A stretch of DNA of 6,235 bases. Origin: Bacteroidales bacterium. Its GTDB lineage: Bacteria > Bacteroidota > Bacteroidia > Bacteroidales > UBA4417. This document shows, in pieces, positions 1 to 6,082 of the stretch. Positions within the stretch are counted from its first letter, which is position 1. Each line of letters begins with the position of its first letter. Where the stretch lies: NCBI GenBank assembly GCA_025350385.1, contig JANXXZ010000264.1, positions 1 to 6,235 of the forward strand, read 5' to 3'. The translations under genes were made by a program, and so were the position numbers. The notes under the pieces were generated by a model. That model was given only the letters and a program-made list of their open reading frames with translations, made no database searches and was not told the origin of the DNA.

Positions 1-285
1 GCAGCAGCGCTTCGTGCTATCGAAATCCATGCCGACCTGCTACTCAAAGGAACCAGGGTAGATGGCGTTTATACCGCTGATCCGGAAGTTGATCCTTCTG
101 CCAATCGCTATGAAACCCTGAGTTTTGATGAAGCCTTCGCAAAAGGTCTCAATATCATGGATATGACGGCATTTACCCTGTGTAAGGAAAATAAGTTGCC
201 AGTTATTGTGTTTGATGTTCACAAGGCTGGTAGCCTGAAACGAATCGTTTCCGGCGAAAAGGTTGGCACCCTGGTGTTTGTATAA
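1..285 (+). CDS. pyrH: UMP kinase, C-terminal part (5' end outside window)
   Basis: This is the last 94 codons of uridylate kinase, which phosphorylates UMP to UDP with ATP in the cytoplasm, a committed step of pyrimidine nucleotide supply. The frame is open from base 1 and ends at TAA 283-285. Family hallmarks visible in the fragment are the LLLKGTRVDGVYTADP stretch (fragment residues 13-28), followed by DP and a tyrosine (31-37), the segment with LSFDEA and GLNIMDMTA (40-57) that lies in the C-terminal nucleotide- and UMP-binding half, and the closing GTLV. The bacterial enzyme is about 235-240 residues of the amino-acid-kinase fold, so roughly the last 40% is visible. Its position directly upstream of frr is a common bacterial gene order and supports the call. 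Nothing looks broken in the visible part. Confidence 0.96.
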   Translation, partial: AAALRAIEIHADLLLKGTRVDGVYTADPEVDPSANRYETLSFDEAFAKGLNIMDMTAFTLCKENKLPVIVFDVHKAGSLKRIVSGEKVGTLVFV

Positions 286-340
286 ATTTGCAGGAATAAA
301 TTTATGCCGTTTTTGCCTGTTAACAAATACCTCTCTGAGA

Positions 341-372
341 GTTGTGCGAATCGGTAAGGATGTTTAAATTTG
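341..372 (+). promoter_or_regulatory. Candidate Bacteroidota-type promoter for frr
   Basis: TAAATTTG at 365-372 matches the Bacteroidota -7 consensus TAnnTTTG exactly. GTTG at 341-344 matches three of four bases of the -33 element TTTG, with a 20-bp spacer. Transcription would start near 379, giving a very short leader of about 16 bases before the ATG at 395. The bases just before that ATG are A-rich with no clear Shine-Dalgarno, as is usual in this phylum. The site implies that frr can be transcribed independently of pyrH. It is predicted from consensus matching only. Confidence 0.55.
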
Positions 373-394
373 TCACAGCCAAAAAATCCATGTT

Positions 395-958
395 ATGACT
401 GAAGAAGCTCTTTTTATCTTAGAAGAAATGAAGGAAGGCATGCAGCATGCTGTTTCGCACCTTGAAAAGGAATTCCATAAGTTTCGCACCGGTAAGGCAA
501 GCCCACAGATGCTTGAAGGCGTCAAAGTAGAACATTACGGCAATCCTACCGATATAGATAAGGTTGCAAATATAAATACCCCTGATGCGAGGCAAATCAT
601 TGTGCAGCCCTGGGAAAAAAATATGCTCACACCTATTGCCAAAGCTATTATGGATGCCAACCTTGGTTTCAATCCCCAGAATAACGGCGAAATATTGCGG
701 ATTACCGTGCCACCTTTAACGGAAGAGCGAAGGCGCGAAATGGTAAAGAAAGCCAAGGCTGAAGCCGAAACCGCCAAGGTTGCCATTCGAAACATTCGCC
801 GCAGTGCGGTGGATGATGCGAAGAAGCTTGAAAAAGACGGCATGCCCGAAGATGAGGTAAAAGTGCTTGAGAAAGACATTCAGAGTCTTACCGATCAGTT
901 CATCCTGCACGTGGATAAAGTGCTGGAGCACAAGGAAAAAGATATTATGACGGTATGA
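395..958 (+). CDS. frr: Ribosome recycling factor
   Basis: This 187-residue protein has the normal length for ribosome recycling factor, which acts with EF-G to split the post-termination ribosome and release mRNA and tRNA. The N-terminal helix (about 1-30) leads into the conserved RTGKASP motif at 31-37, which begins the hinge and the small beta/alpha/beta domain (about 31-104). The signature RITVPPLTEERRREMVKKAK lies at 102-121. The IRNIRR segment (131-136) carries conserved arginines of the long C-terminal helices of the three-helix bundle. The start at 395 gives the family's usual N-terminus; methionines at residues 12 and 16 would remove conserved helix. It follows pyrH after 109 bp with its own promoter candidate at 341-372. 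The 37-bp gap to the convergent radical SAM gene contains no strong terminator hairpin. Confidence 0.98.
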   Translation: MTEEALFILEEMKEGMQHAVSHLEKEFHKFRTGKASPQMLEGVKVEHYGNPTDIDKVANINTPDARQIIVQPWEKNMLTPIAKAIMDANLGFNPQNNGEILRITVPPLTEERRREMVKKAKAEAETAKVAIRNIRRSAVDDAKKLEKDGMPEDEVKVLEKDIQSLTDQFILHVDKVLEHKEKDIMTV

Positions 959-995
959 TCGCCGGTTTTTAATGCCGGATATTCTTTCCTGAATC

Positions 996-1886
996 TCATA
1001 AACCTTCGGAGCAGTTGCTGCAGATTTCCACTTCTTTCCTGTAATGAAATACTTTTTCCCTGAAAGCCCGGTATACCGGGCCTTTCCTTATTTGTGCGAA
1101 TGTTTCCTTGCTAAGGTCTCCAAGGATATGATCGGCATCCTTGTCGAAACAACAGGGAACAATTTTTCCGTCCCAGGTTATTACCTGTGAATGCCATATG
1201 CGATGGCAGTAATCAGGTAACTTACTTTTCAGGGTTAAACTTCCGCCGGGTACGGGCTGGTATCTCGAAAATTTTGAGAAAGAAGTCAATAAAGGGTTGC
1301 CGGAGGAATAATCATAAAGTTGGGCGCTTTTCAGCGAAAGTTTATCTGCCCTGGTTGCTCGGGCAAATTCCTTTACCTGTTTTACCTGGTGTTCATTCGT
1401 TCCAAGCACAAGGAACTGTAATTCAACATAAGGATGTGGCCTGCCAAGTTTCTTTTTCCATTTTATTACATTCGCAATTCCCTGTTTAACTATCTCCAGG
1501 TTCCCACCAACCCTGTATTTTTGATAGGTTTCCTGATCAATTCCATCAAGAGAAATAATAAGCTTATCAAGGCCCGACTCAACCATAAGCCTGGCATTTT
1601 CATCGTTCAGAAAATGCCCGTTCGTGGAGGTTGCCACAAAAATGCGGTGTTTCTTTGCATGCTTAATCATCTCGAAAAAATACCGGTTGAGCATGGGTTC
1701 GCCCTGGAAATAAAGCGTCAGATAGATAAGATGGGGACTTAGCTGATCGATTATTGAGCGGTAAATCTCTATATCCATATTCCCGGTCGGCCGGGTGAAT
1801 TTTTTCAGGCCTGACGGACATTCGGGACAACTCAGGTTGCACGAGGTGGTAGGTTCAATGGAAACTGCCCAGGGCAGACCGCCCAT
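996..1886 (-). CDS. Radical SAM / SPASM domain protein of unknown substrate
   Basis: A 296-residue radical SAM enzyme if read from the ATG at 1886. The cluster motif CNLSCPEC supplies C16, C20 and C23 (CxxxCxxC) for the SAM-binding 4Fe-4S cluster. QGEP at 61-64 stands in the place of the usual GGEP SAM-binding motif, and SLDG at 112-115 is the common downstream strand motif. The C-terminal part is SPASM-like: C227, then a WDGKIVPCCFDKDAD segment with C245, C246 and D248, and C289/C292 in CSNC near the end. These can hold one or more auxiliary clusters, as in enzymes that modify peptides (the PqqE and AnSME type). No precursor peptide, transporter or other maturation gene is adjacent, so the substrate cannot be inferred. 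The gene converges on frr. The true N-terminus is doubtful, because family-like coding continues upstream of 1886 without a normal start codon (see 1887-1964). Confidence 0.9.
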   Translation of the reverse strand: MGGLPWAVSIEPTTSCNLSCPECPSGLKKFTRPTGNMDIEIYRSIIDQLSPHLIYLTLYFQGEPMLNRYFFEMIKHAKKHRIFVATSTNGHFLNDENARLMVESGLDKLIISLDGIDQETYQKYRVGGNLEIVKQGIANVIKWKKKLGRPHPYVELQFLVLGTNEHQVKQVKEFARATRADKLSLKSAQLYDYSSGNPLLTSFSKFSRYQPVPGGSLTLKSKLPDYCHRIWHSQVITWDGKIVPCCFDKDADHILGDLSKETFAQIRKGPVYRAFREKVFHYRKEVEICSNCSEGL

Positions 1887-1964
1887 GCGTGGTTTTCCTG
1901 TCAGACGGCTGAGTGCAAAACTGGTTTCATTCAGCAGCAGGTTCAGGATACGCCCTGGATTGAA
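1887..1964 (-). other. Probable in-frame 5' extension of the radical SAM gene lacking a canonical start
   Basis: Reading upstream of the ATG at 1886 in the same frame gives, ending at that Met, FNPGRILNLLLN, then ETSFALS, then RLTGKPR. This is a plausible amphipathic helix. From memory, related radical SAM/SPASM proteins carry a comparable SYLLSR-TGKP-like lead-in just before the strand that precedes the cluster motif. The frame stays open to 2078, where an in-frame TAA (complement of 2079-2081) closes it. From 1887 to 2080 the minus strand offers no ATG, GTG or TTG in this frame, only CTG, ATC or ATT-like codons. The next in-frame ATG, at 2088-2090, is cut off by that TAA three codons later. 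Either translation starts at 1886 and the helix is lost, a CTG-like start is used, or the original start was removed when the neighbouring array arose. Confidence 0.55.
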
Positions 1965-1994
1965 GGAGGAGAGTAAGGGGAGGAGAAGTTTCAG

Positions 1995-2080
1995 GGTTGG
2001 AAGGTTGGAAGGTTGGAAGGTTGGAAGGTTTGGAAGGTTTGAGGGTTTGGAAGGTTTGAGGGTCGGAAGGTTGAAAGGTT
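1995..2080 (+). repeat. Degenerate GGTTGGAA tandem array (about 10 units)
   Basis: Four perfect head-to-tail copies of the octamer GGTTGGAA run from 1995 to 2026. Two perfect copies of the 17-mer GGTTTGGAAGGTTTGAG follow (2027-2043 and 2044-2060). Each 17-mer is itself a 9-base plus an 8-base variant of the octamer. GGTCGGAA (2061-2068), GGTTGAAA (2069-2076) and a partial GGTT close the array. The plus strand is G-rich, with evenly spaced GG pairs that could form two-tier G-quadruplexes. Read from the minus strand it translates to NLP, PTFQPSN-like low-complexity peptide, which should not be taken for a gene. The array abuts the 5' end of the radical SAM coding signal. Confidence 0.93.
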
Positions 2081-2082
2081 AG

Positions 2083-2136
2083 ACGTTCATAAAGGTTGAC
2101 GTTATATACGTTTGAACGTTGAACGCCAGAACGTTC
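2083..2136. repeat. ACGTT-rich repeat patch with small hairpin
   Basis: Directly after the GGTTGGAA array, ACGTT occurs at 2083, 2099, 2108, 2116 and 2131, with a variant ACGCC at 2123. The context is often GAACGTT. Because AACGTT is its own reverse complement, the copies can pair. The best case is GAACGTT at 2114-2120 with AACGTTC at 2130-2136, a 7-bp stem with a 9-base loop. There is no U-tract on either side, so it is not a typical terminator. It lies between the stop of the AI-2E-family gene and the radical SAM gene. The remaining spacer, 2137-2180, shows nothing recognisable. Confidence 0.7.
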
Positions 2137-2180
2137 CATGGTTGGTTGCTGCTTACTTTATTTATTAAGCTTCAATTCCA

Positions 2181-3275
2181 CTAAATATTCTCCGTAAGTT
2201 TCTGAACCAGCCGGAACTTGCTGAAAAATTCCCGGGCAATCACGCGTAATAAGGTATAGAAGGGAACGGCGATGAGCATTCCAACAATTCCACCCAGGCT
2301 GCCACCAATGATGATTGCAAAGAATATTTCGAGGGGATGCGCCTTTACGCTGCTTGAATAAATGATGGGTTGAAACAACATAGTATCGAGGTAATGAACC
2401 CCAAACAGAACAGCCGCAATTTTAATGGATAATTCAGTAATGGTTGAATATTCACCGGATGCGATAGCAGAAGTAAATCCGAGTGTGAGTCCCATTAAAG
2501 TTCCCAGGATCGGACCTACATAGGGAATGATGTTCATGAGACCTCCAAAGAAACCCAGTAGTAAAGCATTCGGAACTCCGAGCATCAGGAATGCAAGCGT
2601 GATGAGGGTCATACCCCCGATCATTTCGATAATAACGCCAATAAAGTAGCGCATCAGCAGCTTTTTAGAATCCTTGAGCACTTTACGGGTGGGTTCTGAA
2701 TATTTTTCCGGCATAACCAGCAGAACAATGTTTTCAAACATATGATCATCCTTCAGGAAGAAGAAAGCAATGAAAATGATCGAAAACAGATCGATGAGGA
2801 AGGAACCAGCAAATCCTAAAAGCCCGTTGAATAAACTTGTAAGAGTGGATATGCTGACAAAGGACTTAGCTTTTTCAGTGATGATTGCCTGGAGGCTTTG
2901 TCCGGGTTGAAGCAACCCAAAGCGGTTCAGCTCATTCTGTAACCAGGCAAGAGGACCCTGGAGTTCTGTGGAAATTTTATTTAAATCGATCCGGGAGATT
3001 GTCTGGGCCTCCTGCAGTATCAATGGCAGGAAAAGCGCAAACAGGGAAATGAAGCACCCGAGTAAAAGAAACAGGGTGATTAAAGTGCTGATTCCATGTG
3101 GGATGTGTATCTTGCCGATCCTCACTTTATCAATGAACCTGACAATCGGATGACCCACAAAGGATACAACGGCAGCGATTATAATATAAACGATCAGGAA
3201 AGAAAATCTCCAGATGAGATACCCCCCAAGGATTAACAGCAAAATTGTTCCGATGGTTTTTAGAATCCGCTCCAT
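2181..3275 (-). CDS. AI-2E/PerM-family integral membrane transporter
   Basis: A 364-residue polytopic inner-membrane protein of the AI-2E transporter (PerM/TqsA/YdiK) family, close to the family's usual length. Hydrophobic segments lie at about 8-22, 24-42, 60-87, 150-173, 209-230, 234-270 and 312-345, with a long soluble stretch at about 88-148. Family signatures are NIIPYVGPILG at 248-258 and, near the end, HPLEIFFA (313-320) followed by a glycine-rich helix ending in IAVP (335-338). Members have been linked to export of the AI-2 signal, to cation/proton exchange, or have no known cargo, so a specific substrate cannot be assigned. The ATG at 3275 gives the expected short N-terminus ahead of the first membrane helix. 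It has a -7-like element upstream (3301-3308) and is followed by a repeat-filled spacer, so it is probably a single-gene unit. Confidence 0.93.
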   Translation of the reverse strand: MERILKTIGTILLLILGGYLIWRFSFLIVYIIIAAVVSFVGHPIVRFIDKVRIGKIHIPHGISTLITLFLLLGCFISLFALFLPLILQEAQTISRIDLNKISTELQGPLAWLQNELNRFGLLQPGQSLQAIITEKAKSFVSISTLTSLFNGLLGFAGSFLIDLFSIIFIAFFFLKDDHMFENIVLLVMPEKYSEPTRKVLKDSKKLLMRYFIGVIIEMIGGMTLITLAFLMLGVPNALLLGFFGGLMNIIPYVGPILGTLMGLTLGFTSAIASGEYSTITELSIKIAAVLFGVHYLDTMLFQPIIYSSSVKAHPLEIFFAIIIGGSLGGIVGMLIAVPFYTLLRVIAREFFSKFRLVQKLTENI

Positions 3276-3300
3276 TATTCAATAGTTAATCACACTTAAA

Positions 3301-3308
3301 CAAAAATA
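3301..3308 (-). promoter_or_regulatory. Candidate -7 element for the AI-2E-family gene
   Basis: On the minus strand this reads TATTTTTG, an exact match to the Bacteroidota -7 consensus TAnnTTTG, ending 25 bases before the ATG at 3275. The spacing to the start is similar to that of the frr promoter candidate. No convincing TTTG -33 element is visible about 20 bp further upstream, so the call rests on one element in an A/T-rich region. Confidence 0.35.
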
Positions 3309-3397
3309 CGTTTTTCCTGTTGATATTGGTACCGAATTTTGCATTCTAATTTGAAAGGTTCTGTTTTAAAATTTTGCAGGTTTGATACTTCTTGCCC

Positions 3398-3529
3398 AAA
3401 GTGCCGGGGGCCTGGTTCCGAGTGCCTGCTGCTAATAATAATTGTGTTATATTTAGGCGTTCCTAATGTTTTTGTATGGTATAATCATTGAACTGGCGAA
3501 GGAACCCGGCACCCGGAACCCTGCACTTT
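3398..3529. repeat. Imperfect long inverted repeat in the divergent spacer
   Basis: The left arm contains AAAGTGC (3398-3404) and GGTTCCGAGTGCC (3414-3426). The right arm contains GGCACCCGGAACC (3508-3520) and GCACTTT (3523-3529). These are reverse complements with one mismatch in the 13-mer and none in the 7-mer, although the gap between the two blocks differs in length (9 against 2 bases). About 80 bp of AT-rich sequence separates the arms. The element lies between the divergent permease and receptor genes. It is GC-rich in an otherwise AT-rich spacer, which argues that it is an inserted or dispersed element, not the genes' own regulatory DNA. Confidence 0.65.
3501..3528 (+). repeat. Two tandem 14-bp units GGAACCCGGCACCC
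   Basis: GGAACCCGGCACCC (3501-3514) is followed directly by GGAACCCTGCACTT (3515-3528), matching at 11 of 14 positions. The right arm of the inverted repeat at 3398-3529 is therefore itself a short tandem repeat, and the left arm at 3401-3426 carries degenerate copies on the opposite strand. Confidence 0.65.
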
Positions 3530-3544
3530 CATGTTGTTTGAGTT

Positions 3545-3576
3545 TATGAATTGAATTCTTTTCTAAAATATTCTTG
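3545..3576 (+). promoter_or_regulatory. Candidate promoter for the TonB-dependent receptor
   Basis: TATTCTTG at 3569-3576 matches the -7 consensus TAnnTTTG with one mismatch. TATG at 3545-3548 matches three of four bases of TTTG, with a 20-bp spacer. Transcription would start near 3583, about 20 bases before the ATG at 3603. No Fur-like or other operator palindrome stands out next to it. Both elements are imperfect, so this is tentative. Confidence 0.35.
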
Positions 3577-3602
3577 AACAGACCTTAAAATTTAAACGGA
3601 TA

Positions 3603-5993
3603 ATGAAATCGTTTCCTTTAATCCTAATACTTCAGTTCATTGCACTTTCTCTTTTTTCGCAGAACAGCCTGAGCGGTCATGTAACAGATCAAACCACGGG
3701 CAACAGCATGCCATTTGCAACCCTTTATTTTACTGATTTGCTGAAAGGGGCAATCAGCGATACTGCCGGCAATTATACAATAAATGATTTGCCTGCAGGC
3801 TCATTCCTGCTCGAGGCTTCATTTATCGGCTATCGAAGTTGGGCCGGGAAAGTACAGGTTAATGGGAAAACCACGCTTGACATTTCATTTAGTCCTGCCG
3901 CAGCCGAAATGAGCGAAGTGGTTATTACGGGGACTTCCGCTTCGGTTGAACGCCGGTTAAACCCTGTTCCCAGCATGATCTTGAAACTGGATGATATGCG
4001 CCGAGGCAATTCGACCAATATAGTTGACGCCCTGGCGCACCGGCCCGGAATAAGCCAGGTTACCACCGGCTCGGGCATTTCGAAGCCTGTGATCCGTGGT
4101 TTAGGATATAACCGCGTAGTTGTGCTGAATGATGGCGTCCGCCAGGAGGACCAGCAGTGGGGAGATGAACACGGAATTGAAATCGACAGCTATTCGGTGA
4201 ACCGGATTGAAGTGATCAAAGGCCCGGGAAGCATCATGTACGGCTCGGACGCCATGGCCGGGGTGATCAATTTCCTGAATGCTACTCCTCCCGAAGCAGG
4301 CACGGCGAAAATGAACATCAGCAGCGAGTACCAGACCAATAATAAGCTGGCCGGGCTTTCGCTCGACAGCCGCGGTAACATCCATGGCATCAGCTGGATG
4401 TTCAGGGAAAGCGGAAAAATTGCGGGTAATTATACCAATCCGACCGATGGACTGGTTTTTAATTCCGGCTTTAAGGAATATAACGGCAATGGCTATATCG
4501 GGATCAACCGAAAATGGGGGTTTACGCAACTGCAGTACAGCATTTTTAACCAGCGCGTCGGGCTGGTGGAAGGTAACCGTGACAGCCTCGGGCTATTCCT
4601 GAAACCTTTTGTGATTGGCGGTTCAACGTTGGATGAAGTACCTGCAACAACAGCTGATCTCTCCGGTTATTCCATCGCCGTGCCCTGGCAAAAACTCATG
4701 CACTGGAAGGTGATTTCTTCGAGCAACCTGCTTTTTGGCAAATCAAGATTGAGCATTAAGACCGGTTTCCAGCAAAACCGCCGGACTGAAATAGCAGATC
4801 CCCTGTTCCCAAATGGCGCTTCCTTGTTTATGAAACTGAATACATTTACCTATGATGTAAAATACATGCTGCCCGAATCAGGGGGATGGGAAACCTCGGT
4901 TGGAGTTAGCGGGATGGTTCAGTCGAACCGCAACGGGGGTGTGGAATACCTCATTCCTGATTATGATCTGCAGGATGGAGGGCTTTTCATCTTCAGCAGG
5001 AAGACAATCCATAAATTAATACTGAGTGGCGGGCTGAGGGCTGATTACCGGCATATCAATTCGCACAGCCTGGTTCTGGCGAATGATGTGCAGAAATTTT
5101 CGGCTAGGTCGCGCACCTTCTCCAATTTTTCGGGAAGCCTTGGCGGCAGTTACAATTTTAACGAACACCTGGTTGCAAAACTGAACCTGTCGAGGGGATT
5201 CCGTGCCCCGAACATAGCCGAACTTGCCTCAAATGGCCGGCATGAAGGAACCTACCGGTATGAACTGGGTAACCCCGACCTGAAAGCCGAGAACAGCCTG
5301 CAGGCCGACGCAGGGATTGACATTGACCGCAGGCATATCTCCTTTGAAACCGATATTTTCTTTAACCAGATAATGCATTACATTTTCCCTGAAAAACTGG
5401 ACAGCCGCAGGGGAGGCGATTCCATTGTTAACCCTGCTGACCCGGCGCCTGCTTTCCTTTTCGTGCAGGGTAATGCCCAACTTTATGGTGCGGAAGTCAC
5501 CCTCGATATTCACCCGCATCCCTACGACTGGATCCATTTTGAAAATACCCTGAGTTATGTACGGGGCATTCAGACCGGGGTTGCTGACAGCTTGCGTAAC
5601 CTGCCTATGATCCCGCCCCTGAAACTTAGCACGCAGTTGCGGCTGGATATTGCCAAATCACCTCATTGGATTAAAAACCTCTATGTTTCGGCCGGTACGG
5701 ATGCCGTGATGAAACAAGCCCATGCCTACACCGCTTATGGTACTGAAAATTCATCACCTGCATATTTCCTTGTTAATGCAGGATTTGGCTTCGATTTAGA
5801 AAGCAGCAGACATCAAACCCTGGCTACTTTTATTGTAAGCGCTACCAACCTCCTGGATGTAAGCTACCAAGACCACCTTAGCAGGCTGCGATACGCGCCT
5901 GTGAATCCACTGACCGGGAAACAGGGAATTTATAATATGGGAAGGAATATAGGTTTTAAGCTGTTGGTGCCGGTTAGCTGGAAGTTAAAATGA
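3603..5993 (+). CDS. TonB-dependent outer-membrane receptor with N-terminal CarboxypepD_reg-like domain
   Basis: A 796-residue outer-membrane active transporter that would import a ligand using energy passed on by TonB/ExbBD. Residues 1-20 are a signal peptide (hydrophobic core followed by SLFSQ). Residues about 23-100 form the carboxypeptidase-regulatory-like beta domain common in Bacteroidota receptors (SGHVTD, GNSMPFATLYF, GSFLLEASFIGY). EVVITG at 105-110 is TonB-box-like. The plug spans about 118-228 with RPGISQV, KPVIRGLGYNRVVVLNDGVR and RIEVIKGPGSIMYGSDAMAG. The barrel follows, with FRAPNIAELASNG (533-545) and GNPDLKAENS (556-565) near its later strands and a final strand ending in VSWKLK. 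It is complete. No SusD-like lipoprotein follows, so glycan uptake is unlikely. The size and the QQWGDEHG motif (184-191) fit metal, siderophore or cofactor receptors better, but the ligand is not determined. It stands alone between divergent and convergent neighbours. Confidence 0.95.
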   Translation: MKSFPLILILQFIALSLFSQNSLSGHVTDQTTGNSMPFATLYFTDLLKGAISDTAGNYTINDLPAGSFLLEASFIGYRSWAGKVQVNGKTTLDISFSPAAAEMSEVVITGTSASVERRLNPVPSMILKLDDMRRGNSTNIVDALAHRPGISQVTTGSGISKPVIRGLGYNRVVVLNDGVRQEDQQWGDEHGIEIDSYSVNRIEVIKGPGSIMYGSDAMAGVINFLNATPPEAGTAKMNISSEYQTNNKLAGLSLDSRGNIHGISWMFRESGKIAGNYTNPTDGLVFNSGFKEYNGNGYIGINRKWGFTQLQYSIFNQRVGLVEGNRDSLGLFLKPFVIGGSTLDEVPATTADLSGYSIAVPWQKLMHWKVISSSNLLFGKSRLSIKTGFQQNRRTEIADPLFPNGASLFMKLNTFTYDVKYMLPESGGWETSVGVSGMVQSNRNGGVEYLIPDYDLQDGGLFIFSRKTIHKLILSGGLRADYRHINSHSLVLANDVQKFSARSRTFSNFSGSLGGSYNFNEHLVAKLNLSRGFRAPNIAELASNGRHEGTYRYELGNPDLKAENSLQADAGIDIDRRHISFETDIFFNQIMHYIFPEKLDSRRGGDSIVNPADPAPAFLFVQGNAQLYGAEVTLDIHPHPYDWIHFENTLSYVRGIQTGVADSLRNLPMIPPLKLSTQLRLDIAKSPHWIKNLYVSAGTDAVMKQAHAYTAYGTENSSPAYFLVNAGFGFDLESSRHQTLATFIVSATNLLDVSYQDHLSRLRYAPVNPLTGKQGIYNMGRNIGFKLLVPVSWKLK

Positions 5994-6067
5994 TTTCGGA
6001 TTTCGGAATAATTTCAGAATACTGATCACCAATAACTTGTTTCGGATAACTGAAGATTAATTTCGGA
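5994..6067 (+). repeat. Scattered TTTCGGA repeats after the receptor gene
   Basis: TTTCGGA occurs at 5994-6000, 6001-6007 (tandem), 6040-6046 and 6061-6067, with a variant TTTCAGA at 6012-6018. The first copy starts on the base after the receptor's TGA stop. The pieces between copies are irregular, so this is a decayed or mosaic repeat, not a clean array. The minus-strand frame open through it translates to low-complexity peptide and is not a gene. Confidence 0.6.
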
Positions 6068-6082
6068 TTTAGAATGAAATTG

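Noticed and set aside
283..290. A second TAAATTTG overlapping the pyrH stop as an frr promoter
   Set aside because: The -7 match is exact, but the nearest -33-like GTTG (262-265) gives a 17-bp spacer instead of about 20, and the downstream copy at 365-372 is better placed.
535..931. Minus-strand open frames inside frr, and similar antisense frames inside the receptor (3830-4529, 5229-5537)
   Set aside because: They are shadows of clearly real genes on the other strand, with no conserved features of their own.
962..979. GCCGG repeated around TTTTTAAT as a terminator between frr and the convergent gene
   Set aside because: Only the four self-complementary bases CCGG can pair, without a stable stem or a following U-tract. 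It reads better as a chance direct repeat.
1995..2080. CRISPR array
   Set aside because: Units are 8-9 bp and directly adjacent, with no unique spacers and no cas genes nearby.
1927..2139. Minus-strand open frame of 70 codons starting at ATG 2139 and reading through the repeat array
   Set aside because: Its translation is mostly the array read as PTFQPSN-like low-complexity peptide. It starts in the ACGTT repeat and overlaps the radical SAM 5' region in another frame, so it is a repeat artefact.
996..3275. A ribosomal-peptide maturation and export system pairing the radical SAM enzyme with the AI-2E-family protein
   Set aside because: They share a strand, but a 294-bp repeat-filled gap separates them, no precursor peptide is visible, and AI-2E-family proteins are not known peptide exporters.
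3466..3549. Possible 27-codon plus-strand small ORF in the divergent spacer
   Set aside because: Its middle is translated from the GGAACCCGGCACCC repeat, and no ribosome-binding signal or recognisable peptide feature supports it.
6059..6081. AATTTC/GAAATT hairpin as a bidirectional terminator
   Set aside because: A 6-bp all but AT-only stem with an 11-base loop is too weak, and one arm is part of a TTTCGGA repeat copy.
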